From Pseudobutyrivibrio sp. (GTDB lineage Bacteria > Bacillota > Clostridia > Lachnospirales > Lachnospiraceae), in NCBI GenBank assembly GCA_024693775.1, contig JAILKL010000079.1, positions 1 through 43,314 on the forward strand: a stretch of DNA of 43,314 nt. Reading direction: 5' to 3'. The stretch's first letter is position 1; each line of letters opens with the position of its first letter. The translations under genes were made by a program, and so were the position numbers. The notes beneath the pieces were generated by a model that ran no database searches, was not told the DNA's origin, and saw only the letters and a program-made list of their open reading frames with translations. Of the stretch, positions 16,353 through 23,500 are shown one piece after another.

Positions 16353-17114
16353 ATGACAAAAATAGTTATGCACGGCTGCAATGGCCACATGGGAAGAGTT
16401 ATAACAGATTTGTGTGAAAAAGATAATAATATAGAAATCGTTGCAGGAGTTGATAAATTCCAGGGCATCGACAATAAATATCCAGTTTTTGATTCAATAG
16501 AGAAGGTGGATGTAGATTTTGATGTAATTATTGATTTTTCCAATGCGGCTGCCGTTGATGGCTTGCTTTCATACGCAGAAAACAATAATAAGCCTGTAGT
16601 TCTTTGTACAACAGGTCTTACAGATGAAATGATTAATCATGTTGATTCTGCAAGCAAAAAGACAGCTATTTTACGTTCGGCAAATATGTCACTTGGTATC
16701 AATACACTTTTTGATTTATGCAAAAAGGCAACACAGGTTTTTGCTGATGCAGGATTTGATATCGAAATCGTAGAAAAGCATCACAATCAAAAGCTTGATG
16801 CACCTAGCGGCACAGCGCTTGCACTTGCTGATGCTTGTAACGAAGCATTAGATGAAGATTATGAATATTGCTATAATAGAGCTGATAGAAGAGAAAAGAG
16901 ACCAAAGAACGAAATTGGCATCTCAGCTGTTCGTGGTGGAAACATCGTAGGAGAGCACGAGGTTATCTTTGCAGGTATGGATGAGGTTATCACTATCAAG
17001 CATACTGCATATTCAAAGGGTGTCTTTGCTCAGGGAGCTATTCAGGCAGCCAAGTTCCTTGCGGGGAAGCCAGCAGGATTATACGATATGAAAAATGTTA
17101 TTGCTGAAAAGTAA
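16353..17114 (+). CDS. dapB: 4-hydroxy-tetrahydrodipicolinate reductase
   Basis: This enzyme reduces 4-hydroxy-tetrahydrodipicolinate with NAD(P)H in the diaminopimelate/lysine pathway, supplying peptidoglycan and protein. The N-terminal dinucleotide fold has HGCNGHMGRV (about residues 7-16). The catalytic and substrate-binding segment is EIVEKHHNQKLDAPSGTA (about 136-153). The closing KFLAGKPAGLYDMKNVI is typical. The 253-residue length is normal. It starts three bases after the preceding GGDEF gene, with GGAG inside that gene's last codons as ribosome binding site. Other dap genes are not in the window. Confidence 0.96.
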   Translation: MTKIVMHGCNGHMGRVITDLCEKDNNIEIVAGVDKFQGIDNKYPVFDSIEKVDVDFDVIIDFSNAAAVDGLLSYAENNNKPVVLCTTGLTDEMINHVDSASKKTAILRSANMSLGINTLFDLCKKATQVFADAGFDIEIVEKHHNQKLDAPSGTALALADACNEALDEDYEYCYNRADRREKRPKNEIGISAVRGGNIVGEHEVIFAGMDEVITIKHTAYSKGVFAQGAIQAAKFLAGKPAGLYDMKNVIAEK

Positions 17115-17149
17115 TATTGCTACTTATCAACATATAAAGAGGATTAATT

Positions 17150-17806
17150 ATGTATATTCAACTTAATTCACAAGTAATATGCTATGAAAAGACCGGCGAG
17201 GGTTCGCCGGTTATTCTTATACATGGAAATAAAGGAGACCATCATACATTTGATGATTTGGCTCGCACCATGAGCCAGGAGCATACAGTCTATGCTATGG
17301 ATTCACGAGGCTATGGTGAAAGTGCTACACCCAAGGAATATCATTACAATGATATGGCTGATGATGTTATCAATTTGATTAATGGGTTGGATATACATAA
17401 ACCATACTTAGTAGGCTTTTCTGACGGTGGCATTATAGCTCTTATTGTAGCTATGAAGGCTAGCAATCTTTTGGGTGGTATTGTTGCTTGCGGAGCAAAT
17501 CTTACTCCGGATGGTATAAAGCATCGTGATTTAAAAGAAATGAAAAAGGATTATAAAAAGACAAATGATCCTAAAACTCTCATGATGCTAACAGAGCCAA
17601 ATATTGATCCAAGAGATTTAGGACGTATTACAGTGCCAGCTATGATTATTGCTGGTGAAGAAGACTGTATTAAGGAAAAAGAAACCCTGAAAATTGCGCA
17701 ATCTATACAAAATGCCGGTATGCAAATAATACCAAGTCATAATCACTATAGTTATATTGTTAATACTGACCTATTATATCGTTATATTAGAGATTTTCTT
17801 AGATGA
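17150..17806 (+). CDS. Alpha/beta-fold hydrolase
   Basis: This small cytoplasmic serine hydrolase has the oxyanion segment ILIHGNKGDHHTF, the DSRGYGES turn, a nucleophile elbow GFSDGG (catalytic Ser near residue 94), the acid segment IIAGEEDCI and a late His in SHNHYSYI. With 218 residues it is shorter than most members and has little room for a lid. AAAGAGG precedes the ATG. It lies 35 bp after dapB. The substrate is unknown; esterase or thioesterase activity is a family-level guess. Confidence 0.85.
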   Translation: MYIQLNSQVICYEKTGEGSPVILIHGNKGDHHTFDDLARTMSQEHTVYAMDSRGYGESATPKEYHYNDMADDVINLINGLDIHKPYLVGFSDGGIIALIVAMKASNLLGGIVACGANLTPDGIKHRDLKEMKKDYKKTNDPKTLMMLTEPNIDPRDLGRITVPAMIIAGEEDCIKEKETLKIAQSIQNAGMQIIPSHNHYSYIVNTDLLYRYIRDFLR

Positions 17807-17813
17807 TTTGAGA

Positions 17814-17898
17814 TTGCATTGTAATGTAAAACCCTGTATAATTGTTACAGAATTGTGAACAGATGTAAATAGAGTATAAAATGTAACGTATTGTTACA
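17814..17898 (+). promoter_or_regulatory. Tandem promoters and operator-like repeat upstream of the second GGDEF gene
   Basis: P1 is TTGCAT (17814-17819), a 17-base spacer and TATAAT (17837-17842). P2 is TTGTGA (17853-17858), a 16-base spacer and TATAAA (17875-17880). The inverted repeat TGTAAC (17882-17887)/GTTACA (17893-17898) covers the expected P2 start point and abuts the ribosome binding site. A related CTGTA/TACAG pair lies at 17834-17850 over the P1 -10. TTGTTACAG occurs twice. This points to regulated expression. Confidence 0.55.
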
Positions 17899-17914
17899 GG
17901 GGAGTATTATCTTA

Positions 17915-19525
17915 ATGAATAAAAAAAGTGTCAGCCAAAAGCAAAGGCTGATCGAGAGTATAAACTTAATAGCGCTGACACTACTTATCTGTGGGCTGAT
18001 TATTTGCTATGTGCATACTAGCGGACAATATCAGCATCAATATCTTACAAGGGAAATCACTCCTTATGCAGTTACAGATTTGACAGATGGTTCCAAGGAA
18101 TATTTCTTTAATATTTCAGGCTACGACCATAGATATACAGGACTTATGGTGTACACCTCTCATCAATTGGTGGAGGGCTACAACATGGGCCATCGTATTT
18201 ATCAGTTCAATAAAACTGGCGGCATTTGGGGTTCTACACCAGGTTCCACTTATAATTTTATCGAAATAAATGAATCCATGACCAACGTGGCCATTGTAGT
18301 GACACCGGTATATGATGTGGTGGCGGACCAGTCACTTACATTTTATATAGGCTCTACATTTGAAATGTATGATGGACTTATTAGTGAGTCCATGCCACGA
18401 TTTATGATCAGTCTTTTGATTATTATCATAGGAGTATTCCTATTTTTCTATTACCAATTTATGCATACAAAGCAAAATCTTAGTAAAGAGATTAGGTACC
18501 TATCATTTTTTACAATCATGGCTGGAGTATGGTCCTTGAATGAAACGGATGTTACTACCTTGATAGTTATCGACAAAGCATTTAATTCTTTGATTCCATA
18601 TTTTACATTAATGCTTGTTGTACCAGCATTTGTGCTTTTCTTTGATTCCTATCTAAATTTTACTAACAAAATTTTTAAAAGAATCATGCTGATTGCATCC
18701 ATGGTAGAAGTGGTTACATGCACTATACTTCATCTGACAAAGATAGCAGAATTTAGGGAGACATTGTGGGTAATGCAATTAATGCTTATTATTGCAGCTA
18801 TCTACATGTTTGCTGGAGTATTATCTCAAATTATTAGACGTAAAATTACCAGACAGACCCAGATATGTGCAATAGGCTTGACCTTGTTTTTAGTGGCTGT
18901 TCTTGTGGATATTAGACAGTATTATATTGCACTGGGAGATACTGATAGAATTGGACGTTTTGCCTTCCTTATTTTCGTAATACTTTTGTCTTGGGATATG
19001 ATAAAGGATGCAAATGAAATTATCGAAAAGGGACGACGTGCAAAGCAGTTAGAAATATTCGCCCTTACTGATAGCATGACAGGATTGTTTAATAGAAATG
19101 CATTCGAGAGTCATGCTGAGACAGAAAGTGAACTAAAAGGTTTGATAGCTGTTGTGGCTGATGCCAATGGACTAAAGGCTTGTAATGATACCTATGGTCA
19201 TGAGGCAGGAGATGAATACATAACTACTGTGGCTGAAATTTTTAGTAGTGTATTCAGTAAATATGGCAACTGCTATAGAACTGGGGGAGACGAGTTCTGT
19301 TGTATAATTCCTAACGGCAACCAAGTCAACGTAGATCGATTGAAGAGACTTGTTATGACAAAGATTTATACAGCTAATATGGACGGTGAGCATAGATTCT
19401 CACTTGGTATGGCCATAGGATCGGCAAAATATGATGCTTCTATTGATACAGATTTTAGAGCAATTGTAAAAAGAGCTGATTCAGACATGTACGAAAACAA
19501 AAAGAAATTCAAACAGAGTGTATAA
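17915..19525 (+). CDS. 7TM-type GGDEF-domain protein (putative diguanylate cyclase)
   Basis: This membrane sensor protein is likely to make c-di-GMP. From ATG 17915 the 536-residue product has a first helix (about 15-36), an outer domain of about 140 residues, then seven hydrophobic segments (about 155-360), in the style of 7TMR-DISM receptors. A full GGDEF domain follows, with DSMTGLFNRNAF, VVADANGLKACNDTYGHEAG and the active TGGDEF. The inhibitory RxxD is missing (FSKY). The TTG at 17891 is rejected because GGGGAG (17899-17904) lies after it and serves the ATG. It has its own tandem promoters and a strong terminator, so it is monocistronic. The ligand is unknown; the outer domain may bind carbohydrate or another small molecule. 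Confidence 0.88.
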   Translation: MNKKSVSQKQRLIESINLIALTLLICGLIICYVHTSGQYQHQYLTREITPYAVTDLTDGSKEYFFNISGYDHRYTGLMVYTSHQLVEGYNMGHRIYQFNKTGGIWGSTPGSTYNFIEINESMTNVAIVVTPVYDVVADQSLTFYIGSTFEMYDGLISESMPRFMISLLIIIIGVFLFFYYQFMHTKQNLSKEIRYLSFFTIMAGVWSLNETDVTTLIVIDKAFNSLIPYFTLMLVVPAFVLFFDSYLNFTNKIFKRIMLIASMVEVVTCTILHLTKIAEFRETLWVMQLMLIIAAIYMFAGVLSQIIRRKITRQTQICAIGLTLFLVAVLVDIRQYYIALGDTDRIGRFAFLIFVILLSWDMIKDANEIIEKGRRAKQLEIFALTDSMTGLFNRNAFESHAETESELKGLIAVVADANGLKACNDTYGHEAGDEYITTVAEIFSSVFSKYGNCYRTGGDEFCCIIPNGNQVNVDRLKRLVMTKIYTANMDGEHRFSLGMAIGSAKYDASIDTDFRAIVKRADSDMYENKKKFKQSV

Positions 19526-19566
19526 AAAAAGCCAACGTAAGCAAAGTGCTTAGGTTGGCTTTTTTA
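19525..19566. terminator. Bidirectional terminator between converging genes
   Basis: A long stem formed by A-tract plus GCCAAC (19531-19536) with GTTGGC (19554-19559) plus T-tract, and an inner TAAGC/GCTTA pairing, serves both the GGDEF gene on + and the unknown gene on the minus strand. Confidence 0.85.
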
Positions 19567-20088
19567 TTTTTGAAATAATCTAAGAATGGATATGGTGCCA
19601 AGGTAATATCCATTTTTGGTCTGCCTGAGAGAATTATTGAATTCCACAGTTGAACCATCGTTATTTAAAACGGATAAATACATACCATAATTTCCAGTAC
19701 CTATGTCAGATACATTAAAGGTGACAGGTACAGCGGTAATGGAGTTGGGGGACCAAAAACGTGTGTCGGTGGTGACCCCTATCATGGTAGGCTGATTTGA
19801 TTTAGTGTTAATGAGTGTAAGGGCTACGTTGCAGTAATCAGGCGTACTTTCTGTGCCTAGGTTTGAGATGTTTATAGTGATGGTCACATCTGAGTTTGCC
19901 AGGGAGCCTATTGAACAGCTGGCAGAGGTAATTGAAAACTCATAAGGGGTGCTGTTGGAATAATTGGCACTCTTGTTAAGTGGCTGTAGCATCATGTGTA
20001 TATTGAAATAAAAGCTATAAACAACTATGGCAAAAATACAGGCTGTTATAATTGAAAGTGTTAAAAGAACACGCACGGATCTTTTCAT
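19564..20088 (-). CDS. Membrane-anchored protein of unknown function with beta-sandwich-like outer domain
   Basis: I do not recognise this 174-residue protein with confidence. Residues 8-30 form one hydrophobic helix after a basic start (MKRSVR), giving an anchor or uncleaved signal. The outer part is rich in Ser, Thr and Asn with alternating hydrophobic strands (VTITINISNLG, VPVTFNVSDIGTGNYGMYLS, GYYLGTISIL). The C-terminal pattern recalls the immunoglobulin-like end of DUF4832 proteins; this is an impression only. The start follows GGAGG (complement of 20094-20098), which overlaps the stop of the upstream minus-strand gene, so the two are translationally coupled. The pair interrupts a long run of + strand genes. 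Confidence 0.75.
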   Translation of the reverse strand: MKRSVRVLLTLSIITACIFAIVVYSFYFNIHMMLQPLNKSANYSNSTPYEFSITSASCSIGSLANSDVTITINISNLGTESTPDYCNVALTLINTKSNQPTMIGVTTDTRFWSPNSITAVPVTFNVSDIGTGNYGMYLSVLNNDGSTVEFNNSLRQTKNGYYLGTISILRLFQK

Positions 20089-20097
20089 GAAAACCTC

Positions 20098-20370
20098 CTA
20101 GAGGGTGTCAGTAGAGTTCATCCAATCGACTAATGCTTGTAAACCTTCTTCTGTGAAATCTTCTATTCTTGAAAGCTTCTTTTCCTCTGGTGTATTTTCC
20201 GAGCTAAATGGTCCAGGCCAGATGGTGGCTTGAAGCTTTTTATCTTCTGTCTCATCGGGATTCTTTATAAGAACCTTTTCGATTTTATAATATTTATTGT
20301 GGTCGCTTCCTGTAAATGATGGTGCCTTGGCATAATAGCCTAAGGAAAGTAAACGACTGCGATCAATCAT
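20098..20370 (-). CDS. Small conserved-looking protein of unknown function
   Basis: A 90-residue soluble protein starting MIDRSRLLSLGYYAKAPSFT. The ATG at 20370 is chosen because GGAGG (complement of 20376-20380) precedes it at normal spacing; an in-frame start further out at 20421 lacks one. It contains a charged middle (NPDETEDKKLQATIWPGPFS) and an acidic helical end (EDFTEEGLQALVDWMNSTD). No signal peptide, membrane segment or known motif is seen. It is the first gene of a two-gene minus-strand unit with the membrane-anchored protein. Function unknown. Confidence 0.75.
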   Translation of the reverse strand: MIDRSRLLSLGYYAKAPSFTGSDHNKYYKIEKVLIKNPDETEDKKLQATIWPGPFSSENTPEEKKLSRIEDFTEEGLQALVDWMNSTDTL

Positions 20371-20516
20371 AATTGCCTCCAAAAATTCTAAATAGATATT
20401 ATAATTGTAATAAATAAACACAATATTGTCACCAAAAATAACAGCCCATAACTTTTATGTGGAGGAGCATTTTGGTATACTTTTAGTATAACAACATGAG
20501 GGGAGATGATGTAATA

Positions 20517-21533
20517 ATGACTAGGGGTAAAAAGTTAAGCATTATCAGTGGAGTTATGATTGCCATCATTGCGATAGCATTAATCTTTGTGCTAGTTGAT
20601 GATGATAATCCTATAGAGACCGAACCATATGATACATCTATAGGATATACTGATACAGCCAATTGGATGTCGTATTTGGACGATAGCAAATATATTTCAG
20701 AAATCACTATTCCAGGAACACACGATAGCACCACTGAAAATATTGCCATGGGCTATATAATGCGATGCCAAAATACCAGTATCAATCAGCAATTATTAGA
20801 TGGATATCGTTATTTGGATTTACGCTTAGCCATTGATTCGAGGGATGAGGGAGATGAGCTAAAGCTAGTGCACAATTTCCTTAATTGTCATGCTGGTAGT
20901 GGATTGTTTTCAGATAGCTTACATCTAGAGGATGTAACAAAGCAGATTTACAGTTTTTTGGATGAGCACCCAGATGAGACTGTTATCGTAAATACGAAAA
21001 TCGAAGATGATGATCATTCTGTCAGCGAAATACAAAAGCTGTTAATTGAGGAAATTAATGAAAACCAGAATTACTGGTACACAGAGGAAACTATTCCTAC
21101 TTTAGGAGAGGCTAGAGGAAAAATAGTGCTTATGACCAGATTTAAGGATGAGGCAGCCACAGGCACCACAGGTATTCAGACAATCTGGACAGAACAGGAC
21201 AACAAAGATATTATAGATATTCCTTACGATTTATATGTAACAGACAATTGTAGACTTTGGGTACAGGATAGATTTAAATATTCTGTTGATGACAAGTATG
21301 ATGCAGTAGTGGATGGACTTGAAAACTGTGAAGCAGATGAAAATACAATTTTTTTAAATTTTGTTAGCACCAGTGGAAGTGGACTTTTCGGTCATCCAAA
21401 GGGATATGCTAGAAAGCTAAACAACATGATAATGGATTATGAGTTTAAGCCAAATACAAGCTATGGTATTATTGTTGTTGACTTTGGAAACGAAGATTTG
21501 GCTAGACATATTTACATGTCAAACGGCTTTTGA
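20517..21533 (+). CDS. Membrane-anchored phosphatidylinositol-specific phospholipase C-like phosphodiesterase
   Basis: Members of this family cleave phosphatidylinositol or related phosphodiesters by acid-base catalysis with two histidines. After a basic start and a hydrophobic anchor (about residues 6-27), the PI-PLC X-type barrel begins with EITIPGTHDSTTEN, holding the first His, followed by GYRYLDLRLA and the second His in KLVHNF. DEHPDETVIVNTK and RGKIVLMTRF are typical later blocks. The product is 338 residues. ATG 20517 is preferred over 20496 because GGGGAG lies between them. The protein would face outwards. Whether the substrate is host or plant phosphoinositide or another lipid is open. 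Confidence 0.88.
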   Translation: MTRGKKLSIISGVMIAIIAIALIFVLVDDDNPIETEPYDTSIGYTDTANWMSYLDDSKYISEITIPGTHDSTTENIAMGYIMRCQNTSINQQLLDGYRYLDLRLAIDSRDEGDELKLVHNFLNCHAGSGLFSDSLHLEDVTKQIYSFLDEHPDETVIVNTKIEDDDHSVSEIQKLLIEEINENQNYWYTEETIPTLGEARGKIVLMTRFKDEAATGTTGIQTIWTEQDNKDIIDIPYDLYVTDNCRLWVQDRFKYSVDDKYDAVVDGLENCEADENTIFLNFVSTSGSGLFGHPKGYARKLNNMIMDYEFKPNTSYGIIVVDFGNEDLARHIYMSNGF

Positions 21534-21551
21534 AACATGGAGGTAGACTAA

Positions 21552-21800
21552 ATGGAAAGACATGATGAGGGCGAAGTAAACCCAGTATTATTAGAATTCT
21601 TAGATACAGATTCTTTTGATGAAAAATATAAAATTCTAGTAGCAACTCCTACTAGTGATTTTGATGATTTGATGATAGATAACATGGCATCTTCAATTGA
21701 TGTTGTTGTGGAGGATGGAGATATCGAATCTAGAATTCAGGACTTAAAGGTTTGTGTAAGAACTCGTGCAAAATACGAGACACTCAGATTGAGAAGATAA
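21552..21800 (+). CDS. Small acidic protein of unknown function
   Basis: An 82-residue soluble protein, MERHDEGEVNPVLLEFLDTD onwards, acidic through most of its length and ending in a basic RTRAKYETLRLRR tail. GGAGG at 21539-21543 is well placed for this ATG. It starts 18 bp after the PI-PLC-like gene and is probably co-transcribed with it, and a terminator follows. No domain recognised. Confidence 0.75.
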   Translation: MERHDEGEVNPVLLEFLDTDSFDEKYKILVATPTSDFDDLMIDNMASSIDVVVEDGDIESRIQDLKVCVRTRAKYETLRLRR

Positions 21801-21802
21801 TA

Positions 21803-21837
21803 AAAAGGCTGGCACAAAATGTGCTAGCCTTTTGTTT
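21803..21837. terminator. Bidirectional terminator between small acidic protein and CYTH gene
   Basis: AAAAGGCTGGCACA pairs with TGTGCTAGCCTTTT around an AAA loop, with one G-U. A-tract and T-tract on both sides let it serve both converging transcripts. Confidence 0.85.
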
Positions 21838-22285
21838 ACTTAAAAGGATTCTCGAAAATCATGTTTGAATTGTGATAACGTCTATCCTCAGTCACTTCTT
21901 CACCAAACCAATCAGGAGGGTTAAAGGAATTGGCCTCTTCTATAGAAGGAAATTCTACCTCAGCCATAATTAATCCATCCATATGCCCAGAAAAAACATC
22001 TAGCTCTACAGTATATTTATTAAGTGGAATCAGATATCTGCGCTTTGTAATAGGATGACCATCAATTTTTTCAAGAAGATGTTCATAGGATTCTTTATCT
22101 AGTGCAGCTTCTAGCTCTTCACGAGCCATGAGACCGCCACCTTTATAGGTAAGGATATATCGATCATTCTTTTTTCTGATACGTACTACAGGAGATGTGC
22201 TAAGATATCCCTGTTGAATGTCTACATATTCATATTTAGTTAGATCAGGTAAATCTTTTATTAAAAATTTTTTTTCGATTTCCAT
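21836..22285 (-). CDS. CYTH domain protein (triphosphatase-like)
   Basis: This 149-residue protein belongs to the CYTH superfamily of tunnel-fold enzymes that act on triphosphates, such as inorganic triphosphatase and ThiT. The defining ExExK motif is at the start (MEIEKKFLI). Conserved basic and acidic strands follow: VVRIRKK, YILTYKG, ITKRRYLIPL, TVELDVFSGHMDGLIMAEVEF and WFGEEVTEDRRY. These supply the substrate and metal-binding ring. It lacks any CHAD domain. AAAGGGG precedes the ATG on the minus strand. The gene is divergent from efp. The physiological substrate (PPPi, polyphosphate or nucleotide) is not known. Confidence 0.9.
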   Translation of the reverse strand: MEIEKKFLIKDLPDLTKYEYVDIQQGYLSTSPVVRIRKKNDRYILTYKGGGLMAREELEAALDKESYEHLLEKIDGHPITKRRYLIPLNKYTVELDVFSGHMDGLIMAEVEFPSIEEANSFNPPDWFGEEVTEDRRYHNSNMIFENPFK

Positions 22286-22362
22286 AAGAGACCCCTTTCG
22301 TTTTTTCTAACCACGATGTTAGCACAAGCGTGGTTAATGCGCCATAATAAATAAGAACATTC

Positions 22363-22432
22363 TGTGGATATCTTTTGACATGTGGATAAATATCTTGAAA
22401 TAATATGGAATTTGGAGTAGAATTGTGTATAC
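22363..22432 (+). promoter_or_regulatory. efp upstream region with -35 TTGACA flanked by DnaA-box-like repeats
   Basis: TTGACA (22375-22380) lies between two direct copies of TGTGGATA (22363-22370 and 22381-22388). The second extends to TGTGGATAA, the exact complement of the DnaA box TTATCCACA. A third near match, TGTGTATAC, is at 22424-22432. The best -10 is AATAAT at 22399-22404 with 18-base spacing. An inverted repeat TAACCACG/CGTGGTTA (22308-22336) lies further upstream, nearer the divergent CYTH gene. Confidence 0.4.
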
Positions 22433-22502
22433 GAGTGGCTATATGCCAAAGTAGATTAGGTTTACAGGTATGAAATATACCATTTATAAGGAGGATTTTA
22501 TA

Positions 22503-23060
22503 ATGATTACAGCCGGTGATTTTAGAAACGGTATGACAATCGAGATGGACAATCAGGTTTATCAGGTTATTGAATTCCAGCACGTAAAGCCAGGAAAGGG
22601 TGCAGCTTTCGTTCGTACAAAGCTTAAGAACATCAAGAATGGCGGTGTTACAGAGACATCTTTCCGTCCAACAGAGAAGTTCCCAGCAGCACGTATCGAT
22701 CGTAAGGATATGCAGTATCTTTACAACGATGGTGATCTTTACAACTTCATGGACGTTGAGACATATGATCAGGTTGCTCTTACAGCAGACCAGATTGGTG
22801 ATGCACTTAAGTTCGTTAAGGAAAATGAGATCGTAAAGATGCTTTCACATAATGGTTCTATCTTCTCAGTTGAGCCACCTATGTTCGTAGAGCTTCAGAT
22901 TACAGATACAGAGCCAGGTTTCAAGGGTGATACAGCTACAGGTGCTACAAAGCCAGCTACAGTTGAGACTGGTGCAGTTGTATATGTTCCACTTTTCGTT
23001 GAAAATGGCGAGACAATCAAGATTGATACTAGAACAGGTGAGTACCTTTCTAGAGTATAA
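22503..23060 (+). CDS. efp: Translation elongation factor P
   Basis: EF-P relieves ribosome stalling at polyproline runs. The 185-residue protein from ATG 22503 (AAGGAGG at 22488-22494) has the KOW-like N-terminal domain with the modifiable Lys in the loop [17 protein letters not shown], two OB domains, and the C-terminal signature [20 protein letters not shown]. An in-frame start at 22470 lies before the ribosome binding site and is rejected. No modification genes (EpmA/B or YmfI-like) are next to it. A long hairpin terminator follows, so it is probably transcribed alone. Confidence 0.97.
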   Translation: MITAGDFRNGMTIEMDNQVYQVIEFQHVKPGKGAAFVRTKLKNIKNGGVTETSFRPTEKFPAARIDRKDMQYLYNDGDLYNFMDVETYDQVALTADQIGDALKFVKENEIVKMLSHNGSIFSVEPPMFVELQITDTEPGFKGDTATGATKPATVETGAVVYVPLFVENGETIKIDTRTGEYLSRV

Positions 23061-23083
23061 TTTATACAGAACATATAACATTT

Positions 23084-23135
23084 ATAAAATAGATATTGGT
23101 TGGGATTATCACAATCAATATCTATTTTATTTGAG
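23084..23135 (+). terminator. Terminator after efp
   Basis: Arms 23084-23102 and 23112-23130 form a 19-bp stem with one G-U pair (ATAAAATAGATATTG on the left) around a 9-base loop. TTTTAT is at the end of the right arm. Confidence 0.75.
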
Positions 23136-23156
23136 CAATTAGTAAGGATTGATATT

Positions 23157-23357
23157 ATGGATTATAGAGAATATCCGCTTTCGGAATTATTGAAAAATCG
23201 AAAAATATTTGCCGTATTTGACGAAGAGTTTCAAAAGGGCACATGGTTAGATGCTACTGCCCTCATTGGAAGCGAGAGTACTATAAATCAGCTTTATCGT
23301 GATGGAACAGTTCCACCAGAGACACTTGATAGAATTGTTACTAGACTATCTAAATAG
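23157..23357 (+). CDS. Small protein of unknown function
   Basis: A 66-residue soluble protein starting MDYREYPLSELLKNRKIFAV. The ATG at 23157 is chosen because AAGGA lies just ahead at 23144-23148; an earlier in-frame ATG at 23100 falls inside the efp terminator. The ending YRDGTVPPETLDRIVTRLSK resembles a small helical domain, and the overall look is of a compact helical protein. It lies between two terminators, so it is either monocistronic or fed by read-through. Function unknown. Confidence 0.7.
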   Translation: MDYREYPLSELLKNRKIFAVFDEEFQKGTWLDATALIGSESTINQLYRDGTVPPETLDRIVTRLSK

Positions 23358-23367
23358 TATCTTTACT

Positions 23368-23395
23368 GAGCCTTGTGTATTCAAGGCTCTTTTTT
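23368..23395 (+). terminator. Terminator after the 66-residue protein
   Basis: GAGCCTTG (23368-23375) pairs with CAAGGCTC (23382-23389) around a 6-base loop and is followed by TTTTTT. Confidence 0.85.
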
Positions 23396-23400
23396 ATTGA

Positions 23401-23471
23401 ATTGATACATTTTATCAATATCTAAAAATTGTGTGTATTATTTTGACAGAGACTCTTTGGTTGGATATTAT
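23401..23471 (+). promoter_or_regulatory. Strong promoter of the flavodiiron gene with upstream inverted repeat
   Basis: A perfect -35 TTGACA (23443-23448), 17-base spacer and TATTAT -10 (23466-23471) make this one of the best promoters in the window. Upstream, ATTGATA (23401-23407) and TATCAAT (23413-23419) form a perfect inverted repeat with a 5-base centre. It is FNR-like in half-site (TTGAT/ATCAA) but with the wrong spacing. It could be an activator site. Confidence 0.6.
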
Positions 23472-23500
23472 AAAGTTAACATAAAAGGAGGATTTTTAAG

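Noticed and set aside
17891-17914. TTG start giving a longer GGDEF protein
   Set aside because: The extension lies over the GGGGAG ribosome binding site and an operator-like repeat; ATG 17915 fits.
19564-20370. Minus-strand pair as a toxin-antitoxin module
   Set aside because: No toxin or antitoxin motif; the second protein is a large outer-membrane-facing beta-rich domain.
22363-22432. DnaA-box cluster as a replication origin
   Set aside because: Only one exact box, no dnaA/dnaN nearby and no AT-rich unwinding element with clustered boxes.
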